From: Dehalococcoidia bacterium | GTDB taxonomy: Bacteria; Chloroflexota; Dehalococcoidia; UBA3495 | Reading direction: 5' to 3' | Length of the DNA stretch: 10,491 nucleotides | Assembly: GCA_002730485.1 (NCBI GenBank) | Contig: PCAH01000168.1 | Span: 1 to 10,491 of the forward strand | Shown here: positions 1 through 8,011 of the stretch, piece by piece | Layout of the letters: each line of letters starts with the position of its first letter | Position numbering within the stretch: the stretch's first letter is position 1 | Program-made: the position numbers and the translations under genes | The notes under the pieces: model-generated | Database searches by the model: none | Told to the model about the DNA's origin: nothing | Seen by the model: only the letters and a program-made list of their open reading frames with translations

Positions 1-371
1 AAGGCGAAGATGATCTCGCCGCGGATCATCCCAGGAATGAAATACTCTTTCTGTTCCTCGGTCCCTGCGGCCAGGATGGCTGGCGCTCCGCTTCCCGCGC
101 CACCGATGCCGATACCCCGACGCATGAACTCTTCTTCTACTATGTACTGGTCGATGCGGCTACCGCTCTGGCCGCCATACTCTTTAGGCCAGCTGATGCC
201 GATCCAACCCTTGTCAGCAACCTTCTTGACGAGGTCTCGGTACTCGGGACCGCGGCCCCCTTCCTCACCGGCTTCCATCTCATCAAGGAGTCCTTGACTG
301 ACGTTATCGTCGATGAATTTCCTGACTTCTTGACGAAGGTCTTCTTGCTCTTTTGTTAAGCCAAAATCCAT
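1..371 (-). CDS. Acyl-CoA dehydrogenase, N-terminal part (cut by window edge)
   Basis: This is the first 123 residues of an FAD-dependent acyl-CoA dehydrogenase, which oxidises an acyl-CoA to the 2,3-enoyl-CoA and passes electrons to ETF. The visible part is the all-helical N-terminal domain. It opens MDFGLTKEQEDLRQEVRKF, a typical start for the family, and continues with GWIGISWPKEYGG (residues 55-67) and GTEEQKEYFIPGMIRGEIIFA (103-123). The last stretch leads into the FAD/substrate loop, which lies outside the window. The ATG is supported by a GGGAGAG Shine-Dalgarno at about 379-385. The gene follows the fused ETF gene on the same strand, 145 bases downstream, which fits an electron donor/acceptor pair, but it also seems to have its own promoter. 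The substrate cannot be told from this fragment. The GEIIFA ending resembles the FadE-like group with bulky substrates, which is a weak hint only. Confidence 0.9.
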   Translation of the reverse strand, partial: MDFGLTKEQEDLRQEVRKFIDDNVSQGLLDEMEAGEEGGRGPEYRDLVKKVADKGWIGISWPKEYGGQSGSRIDQYIVEEEFMRRGIGIGGAGSGAPAILAAGTEEQKEYFIPGMIRGEIIFA

Positions 372-376
372 TTTGT

Positions 377-385
377 GACTCTCCC
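377..385 (-). promoter_or_regulatory. Ribosome-binding site of the acyl-CoA dehydrogenase
   Basis: Read on the minus strand, GGGAGAGTC lies 5 bases before the ATG at 369-371 (about 8 from the core GGGAG). It fixes the start codon of the truncated acyl-CoA dehydrogenase. Confidence 0.6.
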
Positions 386-401
386 ATTATGCGTAAAACT
401 G

Positions 402-424
402 GGCTTGGTATGCCTACCAATGCC
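402..424 (-). repeat. Inverted repeat / hairpin in the acyl-CoA dehydrogenase leader
   Basis: TTGGTA (405-410) and TACCAA (415-420) are perfect 6-base inverted arms around a 4-base centre. GGC (402-404) and GCC (422-424) extend the stem past a one-base bulge. It lies between the predicted transcription start and the ATG of the acyl-CoA dehydrogenase. It could be a dyad operator for a TetR-type or similar regulator, or an RNA hairpin. On the minus strand it is followed by CAGTTTT, so a weak terminator is also possible. The structure is seen in the sequence; the function is inferred. Confidence 0.45.
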
Positions 425-444
425 CCTCAGATTCACGCCCTGCC

Positions 445-473
445 ATTTTCCAGTGTCATGGAATCTGTGTCAA
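445..473 (-). promoter_or_regulatory. Probable promoter for the acyl-CoA dehydrogenase
   Basis: On the minus strand there is a perfect -35 TTGACA (468-473), a 17-base spacer, and a -10-like GAAAAT (445-450, 4 of 6 to TATAAT). Transcription would begin near 438, leaving a leader of about 66 bases that contains the TTGGTA/TACCAA repeat. The 372-516 gap is long compared with the 46-base gap upstream of the ETF gene, which supports separate initiation here. Confidence 0.45.
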
Positions 474-516
474 GTGAATCCAAGGGTACTGCCAGGGCGT
501 TAAGAAACCAGGCAAC

Positions 517-2376
517 CTAAGCTGACGGCGAGGTCAACTCAAGCAAGATCGGACGAAGTTCTTCCATCAGCGGGGGCAGGTATTCTTCCCAGGTTCCGAC
601 TATCCCAAAGTCGGAAGAACGGAACATGACCGCCCGCCGGTTTTGGTTGATGGCGATGATCACTCCGGAGCGCTGTAATCCAACGGTGTGGTTGAACGCT
701 CCACGAATACCAACCGAGATGTAGACCGTGGGCGCGATGGTGCGGCCGCTGATACCCACCATCATCTGTTGAGCCAACCAACCTTCATGTATCACATCCC
801 TGGTGGTGGCGATGCTTGCTCCAACGGATCGGGCCATCTCTTGGACCTTGGCCACGTTATCCGGTGAGCCAAGACCCATACCAACCCCGATCACCACCGG
901 AGCATTGGCCAGAATGATGCCTTCCTGGTCTTCCTGAAATTCTTCTTTCAACAGGCGTATGTCCGAGCCGTCAAACGGCACTGCTGGGATCTGTTCCACT
1001 GGTGCCGTGGCGTCCGGTTCCGGTGTGACTGGCGTGAGCAACCCTGGTCGCAGGGTAACAAGGTTGGGGAGGGTCTTCGACATGATGGGCGCTACCACAT
1101 TGCCACCCAGCGCGGGTTTCAACTGGACCAGTCTCCTATCGGAATTGATCTCCAGGTCGATCACATCACCAGTCAGCCCCAGTTCCATCCTGGCAGCCAA
1201 ACGGGAGGCCAGATCGCCGCCGTCGGCGGTGGAGGCAAACAGCACTGCGTAGGGTTTCTCGGCTTCAACCGCGGCGGCAAACGCGTTTCCTACAGCCAGG
1301 CCGCATACCGGCCCCAACCGGGAGCTATCCAGCACCAGCACCCGGTCGGCTCCTTGGGCGGCCAGGGTTGAGATCTTCTCTTCGCTGGGCGGCGCGATCA
1401 GTACCGCCACCACCTCGCTCTTGGTGAACTGGGTCAATTCACGGGCTTTACCCAGCAATTCAAATGTGACGTGGGCCAGACCGCTGCTGGTATTCTCAGC
1501 CACCACCCAGATGCTTTGTTCTTTGGCACCGGGGTACCTGGGAAGCGCTCCGGCGTCCTGTTCGGCCTCGTTCTCAGACTCAGCAGCAAGTTCTGCTAGG
1601 CGTTGTCTCAGCGCCTCAGCGGCCTGTTTGGCGGCGTCTTCGGGTGTCGATTCTTCCAGCAGAACTCCAAGACGGTTTGGTTCCACCAATCGAATCTCAT
1701 CCACCCAGGTTGGTGAGCCCTCGGCCCCAAGTTGGCTCAGGTCAGCAGATAGGTCAGCGCAGGTGATAACCTCGGCCGGGATGACTTCCGCCCGCTCCAT
1801 CTGTTCTTTGTCGGGATAAAGCTCCGGGGCGACACCCTCGGTGACACAGATCACGGCGGGCAGGTCACATTCCAGGGTTTGGGAACCTTCATCGGTCATC
1901 CGCTCAACGACCACAGACTTTCCGTCTGCGCTCAGGTCCAACTTTCGCACGTGGCTGACGTGGGGGATGCCCATCATTTGGGCTATCCCCGGGCCGACCT
2001 GGCCGGTTTCACCGTCGGTGCTGTTACGACCGCAGATGATCAAGTCTGGCTGCTCCCGCCGCAACACCAAAGACAAGGCCCTGGAAGTGGCAAGGGTGTC
2101 TGACCCAGCCAGCGCCCGGTCTGAGAGTAAGACGGCCCGGTCAGCCCCCAGAGCCACGCAGTTGGTGAGCCCTTCACTGGTCGCTGGCGGCCCCATGGAG
2201 ATAACCACCACTTCATCTTCGGGCGAATTCTTTAACTCAACGGCGCGGACGACTCCCAGCAGGTCAAACGGATTGACCTCAGATGGAACGCCCTCACGGA
2301 CGATGGTCTTGGCTTCGTAATCGAATTTGATTCGTGATATCACCGGCACGAATTTCATGCATACAGCTGTTTTCAT
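517..2376 (-). CDS. Fused electron-transfer flavoprotein (EtfB-EtfA in one chain)
   Basis: A 619-residue protein that looks like both ETF subunits joined. Residues 1 to about 260 resemble EtfB, opening MKTAVCMKFVPV, with VNPFDLL (34-40) and the AMP/nucleotide-site segment STDGETGQVGP (119-129). A charged Ala/Glu-rich stretch (about 245-278) serves as linker. Residues about 286-619 resemble EtfA, ending in the FAD domain with PVVIGVGMGLG (493-503), TTRDVIHEGW (524-533), VGISGRTIAP (540-549), GIRGAFNH (556-563) and DFGIVG (589-594). ETF takes electrons from acyl-CoA dehydrogenases and delivers them to the quinone pool via ETF-quinone oxidoreductase. The neighbouring dehydrogenase fits that role. 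The Arg and His of the FAD site (R526, H563) are kept. Aligned from memory to human EtfA, other positions differ: Met500 for Arg, Ile542 for Gln, Asn579 for Asp. The normal partner order is two genes, so fusion is the oddity. The start is set by homology; only a weak, distant AAGG precedes it. Confidence 0.88.
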   Translation of the reverse strand: MKTAVCMKFVPVISRIKFDYEAKTIVREGVPSEVNPFDLLGVVRAVELKNSPEDEVVVISMGPPATSEGLTNCVALGADRAVLLSDRALAGSDTLATSRALSLVLRREQPDLIICGRNSTDGETGQVGPGIAQMMGIPHVSHVRKLDLSADGKSVVVERMTDEGSQTLECDLPAVICVTEGVAPELYPDKEQMERAEVIPAEVITCADLSADLSQLGAEGSPTWVDEIRLVEPNRLGVLLEESTPEDAAKQAAEALRQRLAELAAESENEAEQDAGALPRYPGAKEQSIWVVAENTSSGLAHVTFELLGKARELTQFTKSEVVAVLIAPPSEEKISTLAAQGADRVLVLDSSRLGPVCGLAVGNAFAAAVEAEKPYAVLFASTADGGDLASRLAARMELGLTGDVIDLEINSDRRLVQLKPALGGNVVAPIMSKTLPNLVTLRPGLLTPVTPEPDATAPVEQIPAVPFDGSDIRLLKEEFQEDQEGIILANAPVVIGVGMGLGSPDNVAKVQEMARSVGASIATTRDVIHEGWLAQQMMVGISGRTIAPTVYISVGIRGAFNHTVGLQRSGVIIAINQNRRAVMFRSSDFGIVGTWEEYLPPLMEELRPILLELTSPSA

Positions 2377-2422
2377 TTGTTAGTTAGACCTTGTTGGACA
2401 GATCATTTCTATCCGGTGAATT

Positions 2423-3808
2423 CTAATCGCTGTCGGATACGTTGGCACCCAGGACCTCTTCCCTGACCTCGGAAGTAAGACGCTCTAGTTTGCTGCTGAG
2501 GCCGACCGGGAATCGGGGCGGGTTCTTCAATACCTTGAACCGGTCATCCAGAGCGGCAAAGTCTTCATGGAAACGCGTCTTTATTTCTTCGAGCGACGGT
2601 GCAGTCGAAGTGCGGTGGCCATCTTTCATAAATTCTTCCAGGAGCGGCAGCCCACCAGGCAGGTTTTCATTCTCCGAGGCGATGATGTCTCGGGCGAACA
2701 TCCCGTTCATATCTTTGGTGCGGTACACCTGCTTAGCCCCTGGCAGAGATGTCTTATCCTCACTGAGCTTCATGACGGGTTTGCCATCGTAACTGACCAA
2801 CTTGTAGGCCATGTCTGACCATGGAGCGTCTGCCGATACCCCTGCCTTGGTGCCGATGCCAAATAGGTCTATCGGCGCTCCGTCTTTAACCAGGGTTTCC
2901 AGTTCATATTCGTCCAGGCCGCCACTGGCCAGTATCTTTACATAATCCAGACCTGCATCGTCCAGTATCTTCCGCACCTTGCGGCTCAGTTCGTCAAAGT
3001 TTCCCGAGTCCAAACGGACGGCCACCAACTTGTGACCAAGTTCCTCCAACTCCTTCCCTACCTGCACCGCGTTCCAGGTGCCGGTAATAGTGTCATAGGT
3101 ATCCACCAACAACACTGTCCAGTCCGGGAAAGATTCGGCATATGCCCTGAAAGCTTCCAGTTCAGATGGGAAACTGGAGATGAATGAGTGGGCCATGGTG
3201 CCCACTGGTGGTATCCCGTAGAGATTAGCAGCAAGCACGTTGCTGGTTGACGTGAACCCGGCGATGTAGCTAGCCCGTGCCATCTTCAGTGCGGCATCCG
3301 TGCCGTGGGTGCGTCGAGATGCGAAGTCGGCGATGCCCCGACCTTGGGCAGCCCAGACGCAGCGGGCGGCTTTGGTTGCCAGCATACTTTGGAGATTTAC
3401 CTGGTTGATGATGAACGTCTCGGCCAGCTGCGCCTCGATCAGCGGAGCGGTGATCTCAACCACCGGTTCGTCCGTGAAATACAACCGTCCTTCCGGAATG
3501 GCCCGGACGCTGCCGGTGAACCGGACGTCCCTGAGGTATTCCAGGAAATCCTTAGAGAATATGCCCGTGCTTCTCAAGTAGGTTATGGCCTCTCCGCTGA
3601 AGTTCAGATCACTTAGGTAATCCAACACATCTTCCAGGCCTGCGGAGATAAAGTAACCGCGATTGGAAGGATAGGTCCGCGTGAAGAGGCTGAAGGTTGC
3701 GGTGGCGGTCATACCCTGGCGCAGGAACGCCTGGGACATGGTCAATTCATAGAGATCCGTGAACAGGCCCAGGTCTTCGGCTGGTAGTGATAGCCTGGGT
3801 GTATTCAT
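2423..3808 (-). CDS. pncB: Nicotinate phosphoribosyltransferase
   Basis: Converts nicotinate and PRPP, with ATP hydrolysis, to nicotinate mononucleotide, the entry step of the Preiss-Handler NAD salvage route; cytosolic. From the chosen ATG the protein is 461 residues, normal for the family. Hallmarks in order are LFTDLYELTM near the N-terminus, DFASRRTHG, STSNVLAANLYGIPPVGTMAHSF containing the His that is phosphorylated in this family (about residue 207), LLVDTYDT, RLDSGN, the phosphate-binding ILASGGLDE, and FGIGTKAGVS. The ATG at 3806-3808 is preferred. A TTG two codons earlier (3812-3814) is equally open, and neither has a clear Shine-Dalgarno. The gene heads a minus-strand run with the fused ETF 46 bases downstream, so the two are probably co-transcribed. 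A strong promoter lies about 64 bases upstream of the start. Nothing appears broken. Confidence 0.95.
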   Translation of the reverse strand: MNTPRLSLPAEDLGLFTDLYELTMSQAFLRQGMTATATFSLFTRTYPSNRGYFISAGLEDVLDYLSDLNFSGEAITYLRSTGIFSKDFLEYLRDVRFTGSVRAIPEGRLYFTDEPVVEITAPLIEAQLAETFIINQVNLQSMLATKAARCVWAAQGRGIADFASRRTHGTDAALKMARASYIAGFTSTSNVLAANLYGIPPVGTMAHSFISSFPSELEAFRAYAESFPDWTVLLVDTYDTITGTWNAVQVGKELEELGHKLVAVRLDSGNFDELSRKVRKILDDAGLDYVKILASGGLDEYELETLVKDGAPIDLFGIGTKAGVSADAPWSDMAYKLVSYDGKPVMKLSEDKTSLPGAKQVYRTKDMNGMFARDIIASENENLPGGLPLLEEFMKDGHRTSTAPSLEEIKTRFHEDFAALDDRFKVLKNPPRFPVGLSSKLERLTSEVREEVLGANVSDSD

Positions 3809-3878
3809 CTGCAAGAAAGGCCGGAGATGGTCATTGATTCCGTAACAAACATAGTCGGATTCCTTTAAGTTAGCGGGT

Positions 3879-3908
3879 ATTATGTTGCCGTTCCGAAGCC
3901 TGTGTCAA
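3879..3908 (-). promoter_or_regulatory. Promoter for the nicotinate phosphoribosyltransferase / ETF run
   Basis: On the minus strand, a perfect -35 TTGACA (3903-3908) is separated by 18 bases from a -10 CATAAT (3879-3884, 5 of 6 to consensus). Transcription should start near 3872, giving a leader of about 64 bases. It diverges from the promoter of the SAM-cycle unit; the two -35 boxes are 57 bases apart. Confidence 0.65.
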
Positions 3909-3965
3909 CTATATTTGAGCGTGGTTCACGTCTGAAGGGCTATTTCCGTTACCGAACCACTCTTC

Positions 3966-3994
3966 TTGACAGCATGACGGCCCCTTAGTAACAT
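3966..3994 (+). promoter_or_regulatory. Promoter of the SAM-cycle operon
   Basis: A perfect -35 TTGACA (3966-3971), a 17-base spacer and a -10 TAACAT (3989-3994, 4 of 6). Transcription would begin around 4001, about 40 bases ahead of the first riboswitch helix. Its position directly upstream of a riboswitch on the same strand strengthens the call. Confidence 0.65.
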
Positions 3995-4040
3995 TTACTC
4001 GACCCGAAAACGCGCTCAAAAATCGACTGCAACTCAGAAA

Positions 4041-4170
4041 CCCTTATCCAGAACGGCAGAGGGGACGGCCCGATGAAGCCTAGCAACCGGTCCACGTCCT
4101 TCATGGAAGGACCTAGATACGGTGCTAATTCCGGCGTCTGGCGATTATATCGTTAGGCGAAAGATGAGGG
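4041..4170 (+). ncRNA. SAM-I (S-box) riboswitch aptamer
   Basis: The element matches the SAM-I pattern throughout. P1 is CCCTTATC (4041-4048) with GATGAGGG (4163-4170), 8 pairs including one G-U. The P2/kink-turn arm carries the conserved GAGGGG...GGCCCGATGAAGCC (4059-4080), followed by GCAACC. P3 is built from ACCG/CGGT (4086-4089 with 4120-4123) and GTCCTT/AAGGAC (4096-4101 with 4107-4112). The conserved GGTGCTAATTCC spans 4121-4132. P4 pairs 4135-4145 with 4149-4159 over 11 pairs including wobbles. The pseudoknot is CGG (4066-4068) with CCG (4131-4133), where Bacillus yitJ has UGG/CCA, a compensating change. It closes with GAAAGATGAGG. Bound S-adenosylmethionine should stabilise P1 and lead to termination. 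It controls the SAM synthesis and recycling genes that follow. Confidence 0.95.
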
Positions 4171-4197
4171 GGGCTCAGTGGAACTGTGAGCTTCTCT
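4167..4197 (+). promoter_or_regulatory. Antiterminator helix of the SAM-I riboswitch
   Basis: Bases 4167-4177 can pair with 4187-4197 in an uninterrupted 11-pair helix that includes three G-U wobbles. It uses the last four bases of the P1 3' strand (4167-4170) and the 5' arm of the terminator (4189-4196), so it excludes both. This is the usual low-SAM ON conformation. Pairing was worked out by eye; no energies were calculated. Confidence 0.7.
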
Positions 4198-4218
4198 ATT
4201 TCTTGAGAAGCTTTTTTT
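4189..4218 (+). terminator. Riboswitch-controlled intrinsic terminator
   Basis: AGCTTCTC (4189-4196) pairs perfectly with GAGAAGCT (4205-4212) around an 8-base loop, and a run of seven T (4212-4218) follows. It lies 95 bases ahead of mtnA and cannot form together with the antiterminator. It would therefore end transcription early when SAM holds P1 closed. Confidence 0.88.
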
Positions 4219-4312
4219 ATGCCATGCGCCCACCGAACATAACCTTGAGTAGCATTCTAGACTTTTAAGAACGAAAACGAACCCCTTTCGTAACGCCCTG
4301 GGAGCATATCCG
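4219..4312 (+). other. mtnA: Leader between attenuator and mtnA
   Basis: A stretch of 94 bases, rather AT-rich at its start, with no convincing second promoter or open frame. It ends in GGGAG (4300-4304), 8 bases before the GTG at 4313-4315. That is the best Shine-Dalgarno available and supports the GTG start of mtnA. Confidence 0.55.
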
Positions 4313-5356
4313 GTGAACGAGATTCGACCCATTGAGTGGGCCAACGGCACACTCAGGCTGCTTGACCAAACCCGCCTACCCTCCGAAGAAGTCATCGTGG
4401 AGGCGCACGGGTATCTGGAAGCAGTCAATGCCATCAAGACGATGCAGGTACGCGGTGCACCAGCCATCGGCGTGACTGCTGCCTACGCAGTGGCAATGGC
4501 CGCCAGGGATACGGATATCGCCGACAAACCCGCCTTCATGGAGCAACTCAACCGAGCCGGGGCCACCATCAAGGCCGCGCGGCCCACCGCCGTGAACCTG
4601 ATGTGGGCCGTTGACCGCATGGTCGGCATCGCCGATGCAGAACCGGACACCGCAAGTATCAAATCCCGCCTCCTGACCGAAGCCATCGCCATGGAAAAAG
4701 AGGACGAGGTCATCAACCGCCGCATGGGCGATCACGGTAAAGACCTGATCCCAGAGGGCGGTTCAGTCTTGACCCACTGCAACGCTGGCGCGCTGGCCAC
4801 CGCTGCGTTTGGCACAGCAGTTGGAGTCATCAGAGCCAACTGGGAAAACGACAAACGCTTTAGCGTGTTTAACACTGAAACGAGACCGTTCCTCCAGGGC
4901 GCCAGGTTAACCGCCTGGGAGTTCAAGAAGCTTGGCATACCGTCCACTCTGGTTGTGGACTCGGCCGCTGGAATGCTGATGCGTCGAGGAGAGATCGGCT
5001 GTGTGATAACCGGTGCCGACCGCATAGCCGCTAACGGCGACACCGCCAACAAGATCGGCACCTACAGCCTGGCAGTGCTGGCTAAGGAAAATGGAATCCC
5101 CTTCTATGTCGCCGCTCCGATCAGCACTGTGGACATGAGCCTGAGTAACGGCGACCAGATCGAGATAGAGGAACGTTCCTCCGACGAAGTAACAGAGTTC
5201 CGAGGCGTGCCTGTTGCCCCAGATGGTGTTGAAGCGTTCAACCCGGGATTCGATGTCACCCCTGCCCAATATGTCAGCGCGATCATCACCGAGGCCGGAA
5301 TCGCCCGCCCTCCATTCAATCAGAGCCTAAAGTCAGCCGTCGATTCGGCTGAATAG
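4313..5356 (+). CDS. mtnA: Methylthioribose-1-phosphate isomerase
   Basis: Isomerises 5-methylthioribose-1-phosphate to 5-methylthioribulose-1-phosphate, the step after MtnP in methionine salvage; cytosolic, related to eIF2B regulatory subunits. The 347-residue length is normal. Visible signatures are IKTMQVRGAPAIG (41-53), HCNAGALAT (155-163) with catalytic Cys156, NTETRPFLQGARLT (187-200), GADRIAANGDTANKIGT (234-250) with the catalytic Asp236, and FNPGFDVTP (309-317). The start is a GTG with GGGAG 8 bases upstream, and the opening IRPIEWANGTLRLLDQT aligns with family N-termini. It is the first gene after the SAM-I riboswitch and is followed by mtnP after 11 bases. The paired MtnP/MtnA enzymes may also process 5'-deoxyadenosine products, which is an inference from other bacteria. 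The general eIF2B-like alternative is unlikely given the full MtnA motif set. Confidence 0.96.
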   Translation: MNEIRPIEWANGTLRLLDQTRLPSEEVIVEAHGYLEAVNAIKTMQVRGAPAIGVTAAYAVAMAARDTDIADKPAFMEQLNRAGATIKAARPTAVNLMWAVDRMVGIADAEPDTASIKSRLLTEAIAMEKEDEVINRRMGDHGKDLIPEGGSVLTHCNAGALATAAFGTAVGVIRANWENDKRFSVFNTETRPFLQGARLTAWEFKKLGIPSTLVVDSAAGMLMRRGEIGCVITGADRIAANGDTANKIGTYSLAVLAKENGIPFYVAAPISTVDMSLSNGDQIEIEERSSDEVTEFRGVPVAPDGVEAFNPGFDVTPAQYVSAIITEAGIARPPFNQSLKSAVDSAE

Positions 5357-5367
5357 ATACAGAACCT

Positions 5368-6240
5368 ATGAGCACAACGAAACAAGCGACAATAGCGGTG
5401 ATTGGCGGTAGCGGTCTGTATGAGATGGACGGCCTGACCGGTGTCGAGACCGTAGATGTGGATACACCCTTCGGCAAACCCAGCGACTCCATCATGGTCG
5501 GAGAACTAGAGGGTGTGAAGGTCGCGTTTCTGCCGCGGCACGGCAAGGGCCACCGCTTCAACCCATCCCATATTCCCGTCAGGGCCAACATCTATGCACT
5601 TAAGACATTGGGTGTTGAGCGGATCATCTCGGTGAGCGCCGTCGGCAGTCTGAAAGAGGAGTTCGCGCCGCTGGACCTGGTGATCCCAAGTCAATTGATT
5701 GACCGGACCCGGTTGCGGGAGAGTACGTTCTTCGAGACCGATATAGTCGTCCACGTGGCAATGGCTGAACCGTTCTGCGCCGACACCAGCCACGCTGTTC
5801 ACCATGCAGCCCAAGCCCTGGACATCAACGTCCACCCCGGCGGCACCATGGTCGTGATGGAGGGACCCGCTTTCTCCACCAAGGCAGAATCGTTCATGTA
5901 CCGTTCCTGGGGAGCAGACATCATCGGCATGACCGCACTGCCTGAGGCAAAGCTGGCTCGTGAAGCTGAGATGTGCTACGCCACCATGGCCTGGATCACC
6001 GACTACGACTGCTGGCACCAATCGGCCGAGTCTGTAACCGTGGACATGGTCATTGCCAACCTGATGAGGAACGTGGAAACTTCCAAGGCGATGCTGAAGA
6101 AAGTCATTCCCGCATTGGGTGGAGAACGCACCTGCTCCTGTGAATCAGCTTTGCGGGATGCCATCATCACTCAGAAAGACCAGATACCGGAAGACCTGAA
6201 ACGAAAACTCGCCCCGGTGACGGGTAGATATTTAAGCTAG
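5368..6240 (+). CDS. mtnP: S-methyl-5'-thioadenosine phosphorylase
   Basis: Phosphorolyses methylthioadenosine, the by-product of polyamine and related SAM reactions, to adenine and 5-methylthioribose-1-phosphate, the substrate of MtnA encoded just upstream. The 290-residue protein shows the trimeric purine-nucleoside-phosphorylase fold signatures: phosphate-binding GGSGLY (13-18), LPRHGKGH (55-62), SAVGSL (90-95), MEGPAFSTKAES (164-175), WGADIIGMT (181-189) and TDYDCWH (211-217). The Asp residues in the last motif favour 6-amino purines, hence MTA rather than inosine. A CSC pair (256-258) near the C-terminus resembles the CXC motif of archaeal MTA phosphorylase II. The start lies 11 bases after the mtnA stop with no strong Shine-Dalgarno, suggesting translational coupling. 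Confidence 0.95.
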   Translation: MSTTKQATIAVIGGSGLYEMDGLTGVETVDVDTPFGKPSDSIMVGELEGVKVAFLPRHGKGHRFNPSHIPVRANIYALKTLGVERIISVSAVGSLKEEFAPLDLVIPSQLIDRTRLRESTFFETDIVVHVAMAEPFCADTSHAVHHAAQALDINVHPGGTMVVMEGPAFSTKAESFMYRSWGADIIGMTALPEAKLAREAEMCYATMAWITDYDCWHQSAESVTVDMVIANLMRNVETSKAMLKKVIPALGGERTCSCESALRDAIITQKDQIPEDLKRKLAPVTGRYLS

Positions 6241-6267
6241 GGACCGGCAAGGTCCAGGAGGACATAA

Positions 6268-6627
6268 ATGCCAAGACAAGACCCAGGCGAACCCTACTTC
6301 AGGGTTGATTCAGCTGAAGGACAGTCCATCGTCGCTGCGGATCCAGACGGCACCGTGGTGATCGATGTTCGACGGGACGATGAATGGGTCACCGGACACG
6401 TAACCGGTGCCATCCACATCCCAGTGGACGACCTGACCGACCGGATCAGCGAGATTCCCACCGACAAGAAACTCCTGTTCATCTGCGCTGCTGGTGTCCG
6501 AAGCGGCCTGGCCTGCGAGATGGCCGGGGCAATGGGTTACGATTCGGAAAACCTTTACAACATCGATGACGGCACCCCCTCATGGATTGCCGGTGGTCAT
6601 CCAACGTCGTACGGTGACGACGCCTAA
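6268..6627 (+). CDS. Single-domain rhodanese-like protein
   Basis: A 119-residue single rhodanese domain. It carries VVIDVRRDDEWVTGHVTGAIHIP (30-52), the family's Asp-Val-Arg and Gly-His-Ile/Val region, and an active-site loop CAAGVRS (73-79) with catalytic Cys73. The loop of six residues after and including the Cys is the sulfurtransferase type rather than the longer phosphatase (Cdc25-like) type. Such proteins carry a persulfide sulfur to acceptors, but the partner is unknown. It has no signal peptide or membrane segment, so it should be cytosolic. A strong AGGAGG (6256-6261) lies 6 bases before the ATG. It sits 27 bases after mtnP and 102 before ahcY, all on one strand under the SAM riboswitch. 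A link to the sulfur branch of methionine metabolism is plausible but inferred from position alone. Confidence 0.9.
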   Translation: MPRQDPGEPYFRVDSAEGQSIVAADPDGTVVIDVRRDDEWVTGHVTGAIHIPVDDLTDRISEIPTDKKLLFICAAGVRSGLACEMAGAMGYDSENLYNIDDGTPSWIAGGHPTSYGDDA

Positions 6628-8001
<1,374 letters not shown>

Positions 8002-8011
8002 GCTAACCTGC

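Noticed and set aside
959..2320. Several plus-strand open frames of 74 to 159 codons
   Set aside because: They are antisense to the fused ETF gene, with Ser/Arg-rich low-complexity translations typical of shadow frames.
4219..4312. Second promoter between the attenuator and mtnA
   Set aside because: TTGAGT at about 4243 has no adequate -10 at 16 to 18 bases. A promoter there would also bypass the riboswitch.
4153..4467. Minus-strand open frame of 104 codons across the riboswitch and the mtnA start
   Set aside because: It overlaps the riboswitch, terminator and mtnA, and its translation shows no domain.
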